Below, in pieces: positions 23,902 to 33,971 of a stretch of DNA of 64,000 nucleotides. The DNA is taken from assembly GCA_004352715.1 (NCBI GenBank), contig SCFE01000019.1, forward strand, positions 1,861,128 to 1,925,127. The letters run 5' to 3'. The position numbers and the translations under genes were made by a program. Every line of letters starts with the position of its first letter. Position 1 is the first letter of the stretch. The notes below the pieces were generated by a model, which saw only the letters and a program-made list of their open reading frames with translations, searched no databases and had not been told where the DNA came from. This DNA is from Hofstenia miamia (taxonomy: Eukaryota > Xenacoelomorpha > Acoela).

Positions 23902-26265
23902 TCACTTAACGTTAATATTTGCCAAAGTCTTTTGTCGAGACACAGTGGTACCTCGATAAGTCTTTCCTACCCCTTCGTAAGCTAATGGATTCTTTGGAAA
24001 AGGTGCATCCTTCTTCAAATTATCCACATAATGCATCATCTTAATAGAATCATTTGAATAGAAGTAATTAGATCCACCGGCATTCATGTATACATCGGTT
24101 TTTGCTTCAGAGTTTTCTACATAGCCACAAAGATCTTTTTCATTTAACCTAGAATTTCCTTCTAATAGATAGGCATGCATGGCGCCTATTCCACGCACTT
24201 CTATTTCACCTCTATCCATAAATGTGAACCCCTTATTTTCAACTTTTGTTTTAGTGGCTGGACTTACTTGAATTCTCCCAGCTAAACTGTGACTTTCCAT
24301 GCGTGAGGCAAATGTCAATGTACTGCCATAAACACAAAATCTTGGAACTTTTTCACCCACTACTCCAGTTATAACTGGACCTGTATGAATCCCAATCCTC
24401 AGCTTTACATGTTCCTGCGTTAATGGGGATAAGATTTTTTTACTCTCCGCCATGATTGCTAATGCCATATTACAAATTCGTTCCGCATGACTTTCCACTG
24501 GGATTGGTAACCCTCCACAACATACGTAGGCATCCCCTATATATTCTACCTTAAAAACATCATGTACGAAGGTCAATCTATCCAAAGTCCTATAAAGGTT
24601 ATTCAAAAGATCAGTCACAACTTCAGGTTTACACTGATTACACACCAACGAAAACTGAACAACATCAGCAAACAGGACAGTAACGTCTTCATAAACTCCA
24701 GCAATAAAATTTAGTTTGTAGTTGTTGTTACACCATTGTTGAGCTAGATACCAAGGAAGCATTGAGCTTGATATTTCAAGACATCTATCTTTCTGATCAT
24801 CTAAATCTTGTAATGCCTTTTGCAATTTCCTTTTCAAATCGCTGTCATCCCCATCGGCAACAACAGGTCCATTTACTACGGTTGGTACAGGAACTTCAAC
24901 AATTTTGTCAACATATTTTATCTCTGGTGGCTTATTTTTTGCGGCCTTTAGATCTTTATTCAGTTTATCAACTTTTCCTTTAAGATCAGCAATCATTCCG
25001 CTTTCATCAAAATTGCCGGCTACTGCCATGGTATCAATGTCATAACCAAGATCTCTTGTCTTATCATGAAGAGCCATTTCCCCAAAGCAGAAATGTCTTT
25101 GTGATATTTCATGAAGTCTCTCCACTGCAGGTGAGGATAAAAATAGGAAACACTTATTTTGCTCAATCCAAATGAATTGTCCTCTTAATCTTAACATTGG
25201 ATCTTTCCTGTAATGTGTTGGTAAAGCTTCTGGCTTGGCTTCGAATTGAAATAATTGATTTGGAAAAAGTCTAACATTCGTAGGATTAAAATCTACTGGC
25301 GGGTGGACTAGCTTAAAGATATTTTCAATAGTACAATCTCCCATTCGAAGCGGTGCGAACATTCTTTGTAGACTGACTCCCACATGCTTTACCTTAAGAT
25401 TCTTATCAAACGCCATGTGATAAGGAAACACTTCACAAAATAACTCAGGCGTGATGGCAACTCTTTTAGGATATATTGGTTCAAATTTATCAATTAGTGC
25501 TCCAAAAGCCATTGCTGTTTTTATCATTGCCCATCGTTTTCTCGTTTTTGTTACATTACCTGTTTTGATTGCATTCATAATTGCGTTTACAGTTTGCTTA
25601 TCTAATTGGCCTTCACTACCTTTTTCAGTTTCCGCCACCATTTTTGGTGGTTTCACTTTCTTCTGTCTTCTTCCTTTGCCCAACAGTAAGAAGACTGCAT
25701 GCTCATACGTGTCTTCTTTAATGATATCGACATTTTGCGACTTAAACTGGATGACCGTTTTTGTATCTTGATACAGTTTTTTCATTACAGATTTTAAAAA
25801 TCCAAAAGCGAAGGTCCAATAACCATTTCTTCTGCTGTAGTAATGAACCTCTTTATTTCCAGTATATTCTTTCTTATCATCAATCTCATCTTCTAGTCGA
25901 AACGAAGGAGAATCATTCTCTTTATTGAAAACGTTCATTTTTAGATAGTGGAACATATTATCCAGGTTGGTAACGAAGCCAAGAATGTCAGGTGCTAAAT
26001 ATTGAACTCTTTGTCCAATTTTAGAATCATGTAGAATATAATCTAAATAGATTTCTCCTAGCTCATCCATGAAAACATCCATCGGTTTATCCAATGCTGC
26101 GCCGACAGATTCACACAATCGCAATGGCCATTCGTCTCCTACAATAGGAACCTCTTCAATATTGCCGCTATAATTTGCGTTTTTGATACACTCTTCCCAT
26201 TTTGGATCTCCTTCCGTAGCTGTAACAAAATTTTTTAAGGCTAAAGGTAGCTTAGGAAATGCCAT
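23902..26265 (-). CDS. Atypical soluble guanylate cyclase (H-NOX / HNOBA / cyclase), intronless
   Basis: A 787-residue protein expected to make cGMP from GTP in the cytosol as one half of a dimer. Residues 1-195 form an H-NOX domain with the YxSxR heme-propionate motif (YYSRR, 142-146). Phe105 sits where the heme-ligating His of sGC beta1 is, with a His next to it. Residues about 267-405 are HNOBA (ITPELFCEVFPYHMAFD, MLRLRGQFIW, MALHDKTRDL). A coiled-coil linker at 425-500 is split by a Pro/Val-rich insert (446-474). Residues 520-703 are the class III cyclase domain. Both metal Asps are present (D534, D578), as are the guanine-selecting Glu574 and Cys644. The catalytic Asn position is Thr651, as in alpha subunits, while Arg655 is kept, as in beta. 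An 83-residue C-terminal tail has no known counterpart. A TAG stop directly precedes the ATG. The absence of introns is unusual for animal sGC. Confidence 0.95.
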   Translation of the reverse strand: MAFPKLPLALKNFVTATEGDPKWEECIKNANYSGNIEEVPIVGDEWPLRLCESVGAALDKPMDVFMDELGEIYLDYILHDSKIGQRVQYLAPDILGFVTNLDNMFHYLKMNVFNKENDSPSFRLEDEIDDKKEYTGNKEVHYYSRRNGYWTFAFGFLKSVMKKLYQDTKTVIQFKSQNVDIIKEDTYEHAVFLLLGKGRRQKKVKPPKMVAETEKGSEGQLDKQTVNAIMNAIKTGNVTKTRKRWAMIKTAMAFGALIDKFEPIYPKRVAITPELFCEVFPYHMAFDKNLKVKHVGVSLQRMFAPLRMGDCTIENIFKLVHPPVDFNPTNVRLFPNQLFQFEAKPEALPTHYRKDPMLRLRGQFIWIEQNKCFLFLSSPAVERLHEISQRHFCFGEMALHDKTRDLGYDIDTMAVAGNFDESGMIADLKGKVDKLNKDLKAAKNKPPEIKYVDKIVEVPVPTVVNGPVVADGDDSDLKRKLQKALQDLDDQKDRCLEISSSMLPWYLAQQWCNNNYKLNFIAGVYEDVTVLFADVVQFSLVCNQCKPEVVTDLLNNLYRTLDRLTFVHDVFKVEYIGDAYVCCGGLPIPVESHAERICNMALAIMAESKKILSPLTQEHVKLRIGIHTGPVITGVVGEKVPRFCVYGSTLTFASRMESHSLAGRIQVSPATKTKVENKGFTFMDRGEIEVRGIGAMHAYLLEGNSRLNEKDLCGYVENSEAKTDVYMNAGGSNYFYSNDSIKMMHYVDNLKKDAPFPKNPLAYEGVGKTYRGTTVSRQKTLANINVK

Positions 26266-27555
26266 CTACATTAATCTTTGGCAAAAAGACTAAACTCATT
26301 TGGCATCTGCTATATTTTACTCTGTTTACAAAAGAAAATTAGACAGATATTGTCTTCATATCCTGCCAAATTAAAATATATCTATTTGTTTTATTACTTT
26401 GATATATAAGAATTTTAAACATTCGTTAGTGATTTTTATTGATATTCTTCTAATAACGAAAGTACAACCTTGAGAGAATTTATATCATATTTAAATATAT
26501 TGATTTCAATGTCAATATAAATGATAATGTTATTAGTGCCTTAACTGATGGTGTATATAAATATTTTTGTAGTTAGAATTTGAAAAATCATTTACTTTCA
26601 ATTTCGGTCTAGACAGTCTTAATAATGAGCGTAATTAGAAAACAAAGAAATTTTTAATTAGAGGTTCTTGCAAATCAACTAATTGATTAATTCAAGTTAA
26701 ATTCATTTTTCATAAGTCATGAGACTGGTACAAAATATTTTCTAGAGCATGGCCTTTCACTCAGTGTTTGTAAGTTTTATATCTGACTGTCGACTTATTC
26801 ATGTTGTTGATGTTATTTTGGCTAGGTAGTACTGTGACGACAAAATATTGAAAAATATCAAATTGTTTGAAAATTTTAGACGCGCAATAATAAATGGAAT
26901 TTCTAGTTAGGTGAGGTGATGGAGCTTAGTTCTCAACTAGAAAATATTGGTCCCGCATCTGAAATTCAGATTCACATAATAGAGTTGCATGGTGAAGTAT
27001 ATCTGTAATCAGTAAATACACTATTAGTACCCTTCTTATTTTCAGGTTGTTGCAATGACTACTATAGTAGTTCTTGGGTTATAGATAATATGTCTTCCAA
27101 ATAAATTTTCATTGGCTGTTCCAGAAATTTACTGCAAATTTCTGGCTATGTATTTGTCTGAGAGTAAGGTCGACACATCTTGTCATTTTAGGAATTGAAC
27201 TTAAAATTACTTATGTATCCTTGGCATTTTGGATGAAATTGATCATATTTTGTTAATTGTTAGAAGAAAGAACTAGATATTGCTAAGAAAATTGTGAGCA
27301 ATGCACTTAATGATATTTGTTTACTGTCTTATTATGTTTTCGACAACTATTTAAGAATGTTTGTTAAATTCATTTGCATTGTTCTTTAGCTTTGGATTAA
27401 CGTGATTACTTTTTCGTTCGAAGAATGTTATTAAGTGTACGAGATCAACTACTACTTTAACAGAATTCAGCAACTAGTTTATTTTGCTCATAATTTCAGT
27501 GATATTAATCCTGTTTCGAATTAAGAAAACTTGAAAGCAAAAAACACATTTATTT
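26266..27555. other. Upstream of guanylate cyclase, no gene seen
   Basis: AT-rich sequence containing the presumptive promoter of the minus-strand cyclase. A weak TATA-like stretch (AAAATATAG on the minus strand) lies about 45 bp upstream of the ATG. No other feature was recognised. Confidence 0.4.
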
Positions 27556-27994
27556 TAATAAAAACATTAGACTAAAAGAAATATATTTCGCTCAACTTGA
27601 GCATTGTCAATTTACAAAAATCCTTTTAAATATGCACTATTTTATTAAAATCAATGGCACCTGTGGTGAGGAATATATTGGATATAGCAGCAGACAACTA
27701 ACAGAAAAATCAAAGAGCACGAAGCTAAGTCAACAATATCAGAACACCTAAGAAAATGTGGATTAAATTATGTCATGAATATTTTAAGATTTACCATCCC
27801 CAAAAAATTATCGAAAGTATATAAATAAGATCAGTGCAACCAAGTCTTAGCACCAAATAGGATTACGTATATCAGCATATGATCAACGTTTAATTGTATA
27901 ATACTATATTTTAATATAATATTGGAGGGAATTTTTGTAAATTGACGATCCTCAAGTTGAGCGAAATGTTTCTGTTTTAGTCTAATGTTTTTAT
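27556..27994 (+). mobile_element. Penelope-like element fragment between inverted repeats
   Basis: Inverted repeats of about 68 bp (27556-27623 and 27926-27994) enclose a short remnant of a Penelope-like GIY-YIG endonuclease. The arms share GTCTAATGTTTTTATT and TTTGTAAATTGAC with a few mismatches. Each arm contains a CTCAAnTTGAG hairpin followed by CGAAA, the same layout as the hammerhead-like core at 50.96 kb. Here the conserved heptamer has decayed to TTGACGA (right) and TTGACAA (left). The overall structure matches the larger copy at 50.0-51.0 kb. Confidence 0.65.
27635..27850 (+). pseudogene. Penelope-type GIY-YIG endonuclease remnant
   Basis: The plus strand reads NGTCGEEYIGYSSRQLTE, the core of the GIY-YIG nuclease at the C-terminus of Penelope-like reverse transcriptases. 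A frame change follows after ESK-like codons near 27705, then recognisable downstream sequence (EHLRKCGLNY) in another frame. It matches the domain at 50640-50900. No RT part is present, so only the extreme C-terminus was retained. Confidence 0.7.
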
Positions 27995-30900
27995 TTAAAT
28001 TACTAAGGATCCTTAGCACCAATAAGATTTATTTTAGCTTAATCGTATAACTTTCTTCAAACAACAACTAACATGAGTATATTATATTGAAATTCTATTT
28101 TTAGATGATGCTGTTTTAATTTGACATACATTTATATTTTGTTTGTTTTCCTCAACGTATACATAGTAAAATTGTAGTGCAATTATCATGGTAATATACC
28201 TTTTATTATTATTATTATTATTACATGATAAATTTAAATTTTGGAAAGAGCGTTTGCATTCCAGCTCTCGTATCAATAGGTTGTGTTTGTGGATCGTCTT
28301 CTAAGAAATTGCTTTTTATATTAATTATCAATTCTCTTTTCAAGAATGTTATTACTGTTATTATTACGTGTTTATTGATGTAAGTATTATTAATTTTATC
28401 CCAGGTAACGCATAATCTAACAAAAGTTTCGCAGTGCCCATCCTTGTTTATAACATATAGAGATCGCTTGGTACTGCGCTTAGTTGTTCCAATCAGGAGC
28501 GCGAGCAGTAATTTTTAAGTGATCAATGCGTGGCGATAACCTCTAAAAACTATCAATATTAGACTCTTAAAATGCATTTTAATTTTTTCACAAAATGTAC
28601 TATTTTCTCCGAAATCAATGGCTTGGCCAGAAATGTTAAATTTTAAAAAGGGGAAGGGAGATTTGCCGTTACTTTGAATGCATTGTATTGGATGTTAAAT
28701 TTATTTATGCAAAGCACATATATGCAAATTAAATACATTTTGAACGTGCTATTTTGTGACTGCAACCTCCATCCCATTCGCCAAACTACGTCTCCGAATA
28801 GAACTAGACATACAACAGTTTGGGTGTTTGGTTATTGATCTATATTTTGTTTGTGCTTTGAAAATTGATAATAATAATGGAGTCTGGCTTACATTGCTAC
28901 AATTTTTATTTTTATATAAATCAATGGGATTAATATTAAAGCTAAATGTTTCTCAATTTTTCTTTTCACACCAGGATTTGGATTATGAAATTTCAATTTT
29001 GTCATTAACACTCAAAATGATAAATAACAGATGGTTTGAGATCATATTTTTTTTAAAAAAATTTCTATTGTGTTAAATTCAAAAAATTTCTAATAGAAAC
29101 ATTTCATTTTAAGATGGTGCAAGAACGCTCTAAGTAATAATTTAGTTAGAGCGTCCTTGATTGGTGCTACATACACCAGTGCGTGGCGCTTAAATTTCAC
29201 AATATATCTTAGAAGTGTTTATTTATGTATTATTTAATTAACGAATAAATTTGATAATGTATTTGGAAGAAAACTAATAGTAATTTTTATACAAGTATTT
29301 TTTTGTTATTTATCACTAATAAACAGTCAAAGCTACTATATCAAACGTTTAGTTGCACATAAAAAATATACTTTATATATATAAAAATGATATTTATTCA
29401 AAATCATTATTCCGCTATTAGTAATTCATGCATTGCTCAAATATACAAATGTCTACTACAATATGTTAACCCATTATTGTCCACTCTCATATTCAAGTTT
29501 CTCTTAAGGCAATTTACACTTATCAAAAAAATGTTAAAAAATAGGTAAATTACTTTAAACAAGTCAGAATAAGTGAATATTGGCAGTAATGGTTGAATAA
29601 AGTAAATCGGAAATTTTTGCTTATGAATTTCTAAAGATGCAAAATATTTTGATATATTTCTTTTTCAATTTTGACCACGCCATCATGAGAGGGTGGAAGT
29701 TTAGAGAATGAGTAGTGAGAAGAAACGAACTTGTGATTACTGCGTATGAATTTTAAGAAGATCATGTTGAATCAACAATGACATTATGGTCCTCGGAGTA
29801 GGGGTAATCACTTGTAGAAAGCATGAGATCACAAGAGCTTTAACAATGCCACTAAATACAAGTTGTCAAATTAATTTATTGTAGTAGGTGCAAGCATAAA
29901 AATATTACAAACTATAAAAATATGTAAATGGTTCACGTCTATCTAAGCGAGTGTTTTACATGATTAAGATAAGTTACAATCACATGTTTAATAGCCAATT
30001 TTATTTCTAAATCTAAAGACGTTATGGTAATTTAATTCAAAGTATGATTTCAATTTAGTAATTTTTAGGAAAAATACTTTTGCGCTTCATTGATGTTTTC
30101 ATTGCCAATTTTGTATGTGCTTTGACAGCAAATAGTGGATTTTGGCTTTATTAGAAACATCTGATGCAACAGCACACGTTTTATTAAATTCAGCGTGTAA
30201 CTAATTCACTTAATAAATTTGATTTAGTAGGAATTTTATTATATAAAATTAATTCAAACCTTTGATTTCAATATTGTTGTGAAGGCGTCATTGATAAAAT
30301 TTAAAATTTTAGAAATAATAAGTGAAGAAAATTTCCAAATGTATATCAAACCAGAAAGTTCAAATTTATGATCAAGATAACTGCTTGAAGAATAAATTAC
30401 ACAAATTTTTGCACACTTACACAATCGACTAAACCTACAGGGTAATCAAAAATCAGATCACATTGTTAACATTTGGTTACCCATAGTCAGGAAGAATGCA
30501 AAATGTAGCTATTAATGAAGGAAAGAAAGGAAAACATGAATAAATGTTATATTAACATTTGTTCTTTAAATAAAATTTCTTACTCGTAGTTTTCCAACAA
30601 CTATCATACTCTAATGGATCGCATTATTTTTCTACCTTCAATATGTTACCTGACTTTCGGACTCCCTGCAGGCATAGGTTTTAGCATTTTACAATGAATC
30701 AAGATTTGAATATTTTAACGAAACAACTTCTATAAATTTTTAAACACTTATCAATTATCATTAGTGTTATAAATATATGTAAATATTGCTATTTGGAGAT
30801 CCCTTGCGTTTCTAGATAATGCGCTTATGCACCAACTGAATCAGACTTTGAATAATTAAATTGGTTAAAATCAAATCGTATACTTAGAAAACTTATTATA

Positions 30901-31047
30901 AAAATTTAAGTTAAGACTGTTTCAGTTATTTACCTCTCATTTGAAGATTAAGATTTTTTGCTAGACTTTCGCTTAAAAGGTGCAAATAAAATACCAACAT
31001 TGAGTACTTTAAGAACTACTTACGGCATTATTCATTCCCATACAATT
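27995..31047. other. Intergenic, no gene seen
   Basis: A short (ATT)n run lies at about 28203-28223. A hairpin with 14-bp arms lies at 29120-29159. The 106-codon frame at 28756-29076 has no recognisable domain, start context or splice support and is treated as chance. Confidence 0.5.
29120..29159. repeat. Short hairpin, 14-bp arms
   Basis: CAAGAACGCTCTAA (29120-29133) and TTAGAGCGTCCTTG (29146-29159) pair at 13 of 14 positions around a 12-nt loop. The function is unknown; it may be a transposon footprint. Confidence 0.5.
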
Positions 31048-31162
31048 TCAATAATGAATATCAACTAAGTAAAGATGCCATCTAGTGACACAAGTTGCAA
31101 TTATTTCTTCATTAATAATTACTACTTGATTTTCTAAATTACTCCTTCGGTTTTTCAAAATT

Positions 31163-31622
31163 TCATTTAAATATATATTGAATAATAACGTATAAAATAT
31201 AGGCAATAACAAATAAAAATATATATAATTCTGCTCTTGTAGAGACTTCAAAAATCATGTTTGGAGTGTTACACATAAAATTTGGCTTTATGAAACAGTT
31301 CGCAAAAATTTTGGATAAGCAAATCACTTGGTAAAAATTCATACCTAAATTTTTCCAAAATTGAGTGCGGAAAAAGTCAAAGAGTGTGTTTGTAGACTCA
31401 CAAATTAGGAAACCGATGAATGATGATAAATGTAAGAGAACAATGAAGAAAGTGAAAATGAACGATTGATTGTCTCTCAAATACACTCTAATAGTAATGT
31501 TTTGGGGACAAACAATCCAAATTGCAAAAGTATTATAGAGTAAATGCTGAAAAGCTTTCAAAAAGTGGGTTGCTGAATGAATGTGAAGGTCCACTACTTG
31601 CACCCCAATCTTGACTATTTCC
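31163..31622 (-). CDS. Possible exon of an unrecognised membrane protein
   Basis: A minus-strand open frame runs from a good splice-acceptor context (AAATTTGCAG before position 31622) to a stop at 31163. A consensus-like donor (TTTAG/GTATGA) inside it at 31345/31344 suggests the true exon may be 31345-31622. The encoded segment has one clear hydrophobic span (SFIFTFFIVLLHLSSFIGFL) and, beyond the donor, a second (LYIFLFVIAYILYVIIQYIF). No family was recognised. It may be a host exon, a decayed gene or a chance frame in AT-rich DNA. Partner exons were not found. Confidence 0.25.
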
Positions 31623-32500
31623 CTGCAAATTTAGGCAATATGAGCAAATAACATACTAAATATTTTCAGCAAGATATAACAACAATGGAAACAAGATACT
31701 AGAGAAGTTGGGATTGGGCAATAATAACTTAGTATTGCTGGTCTTTAAAATATGACTGCTTTTTGATTGAGGAATCCAGCAGAAAATTTTTGCCTTAGAT
31801 GTTACATTCAACTTTCTCTTCGATTTTACAATTTAATTCACTAATGTTGTTTATCACAAATTTTGTGTTAATACCTAATGTAAGTGCTAGTGTTTGATTT
31901 TACATGTTGATTTGTGAAAAATCCTAGTGATACAAAAATCTAAGTGCATGCTCGAAATCAGTTTCATCAAAAACAATAAAAAAATTTCCAAATGTCCACA
32001 AGTGTTATCGCGAAAAATTACACAATGTTGGGTCTACCTGGGCTTAATGTACGTCTAATGTACGGATGGGCATCCTTACAGCGCCACCAACTATCAGTTT
32101 CAGCACTAATGTTTTGGCCTCGCCTTATCGCATGGATGATTAATATTATCCAGGTCGGCTTGCTAGAACGATTTGTTAAGTACCTAAAATCAAAGTAAAA
32201 AACAATCTCATTAGAAACTTAGCATAAACAAGTATTGTATAACAATAATTAAACAAGAATTTACTTTCACTAAAAAATGTATTTAACACTATTTTAAGAC
32301 TAAGTAATATAATATCCACTCTGCAAATAGGGCAAGGTGATATGAGATGAGATATTGTCACTAGAGGATTTTTATTCAATTATATAAGTCCAGTACCGGC
32401 TTTAAAAAGGGGGCTCTGCGCTAAACAATTACTACAAAAAAGTTATTAGTAAACTTCAGAAAGTTCAAATTAAATTATTCACAATATCAATTCAAAAATT
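31623..32500. other. Intergenic, no gene seen
   Basis: Short frames only. A 68-codon frame at 31992-32198 shows no domain or splice support. Confidence 0.5.
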
Positions 32501-32897
32501 ATATTGCTAGTTGCACACTATGATTTACAACCAATAAGGCTCTTTTCGCTTTTAACGTTATAATTAATTGATATTTGTGATCTAAGTGGTTTGTCAATTA
32601 AGTTTGATGTAACATGAAATTTTGATTTTCCGAATTTATTAGATGAGGTTAGCAACAACTGCAAAAAAATCTTTGTAAATACGTGAAAATAACAAATATG
32701 TCTTAATTCAATTGAAATTTCAAAAACAAGAAAACTTTCCTGATAAATATAACCTTCTATATATGCATAGCAATTGTTCTTGTAATCTAGGATTTGATTA
32801 GTTGACAAACTATACGTAACTGTATTAAATATATGCTAAGCTTGACAAGTATATATTATATAGGTATATACTTAGGATACAATTATATACATATATA

Positions 32898-32933
<36 letters not shown>

Positions 32934-33234
32934 TAATTATAAAATATTATATCATATTTTTAATATTATATTGATTTCAACATTGTTATTGTTCATTACA
33001 TCATTAAAAACAAAAATAATAGTGGAGAAAGAGAGATATTTATTTCACCTTAATTGCAACCAAAAGGTTGAAAAATATAAGGTAATAAATATAAACTACC
33101 ATTTACAAACATATATATATATATATCTATATATGTGTATATATCTATCATTTCCCATATATAACCAAATTCATTGCTGGTATTTGATTGTAGACAAAAC
33201 TTTTCTCCATTCTGGAAGTTCGATGAGGAAAGGA
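32501..33234. repeat. About 735-bp direct duplication, copy 1
   Basis: Near-identical to 33236-33971, with only a few substitutions (for example TATTGTTC against TATAGTTC). The single N at 33235 lies exactly between the copies. It contains (TA)n tracts and the last codons and flank of the LINE that follows. Most likely it represents two haplotypes or unmerged contig ends. Confidence 0.9.
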
Positions 33235-33235
33235 N

Positions 33236-33632
33236 ATATTGCTAGTTGCACACTATGATTTACAACCAATAAGGCTCTTTTCGCTTTTAACGTTATAATT
33301 AATTGATATTTGTGATCTAAGTGGTTTGTCAATTAAGTTTGATGTAACATGAAATTTTGATTTTCCGAATTTATTAGATGAGGTTAGCAACAACTGCAAA
33401 AAAATCTTTGTAAATACGTGAAAATAACAAATATGTCTTAATTCAATTGAAATTTCAAAAACAAGAAAACTTTCCTGATAAATATAACCTTCTATATATG
33501 CATAGCAATTGTTCTTGTAATCTAGGATTTGATTAGTTGACAAACTATACGTAACTGTATTAAATATATGCTAAGCTTGACAAGTATATATTATATAGGT
33601 ATATACTTAGGATACAATTATATACATATATA

Positions 33633-33670
<38 letters not shown>

Positions 33671-33971
33671 TAATTATAAAATATTATATCATATTTTTAA
33701 TATTATATTGATTTCAACATTGTTATAGTTCATTACATTATTAAAAACAAAAATAATAGTGGAGAAAGAGAGATATTTATTTCACCTTAATTGCAACCAA
33801 AAGGTTGAAAAATATAAGGTAATAAATATAAACTACCATTTACAAACATATATATATATATATCTATATATGTGTATATATCTATCATTTCCCATATATA
33901 ACCAAATTCATTGCTGGTATTTGATTGTAGACAAAACTTTTCTCCATTCTGGAAGTTCGATGAGGAAAGGA
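33236..33971. repeat. About 735-bp direct duplication, copy 2
   Basis: Matches 32501-33234. This copy runs on into the minus-strand LINE C-terminus, so it is the one in natural context. Confidence 0.9.

Noticed and set aside
25451-25771. 106-codon plus-strand frame inside the cyclase gene
   Set aside because: Antisense shadow of the guanylate cyclase CDS.
28756-29076. 106-codon plus-strand frame with hydrophobic stretches
   Set aside because: Hydrophobicity is expected from T-rich DNA. No start context, splice sites or family resemblance were seen.
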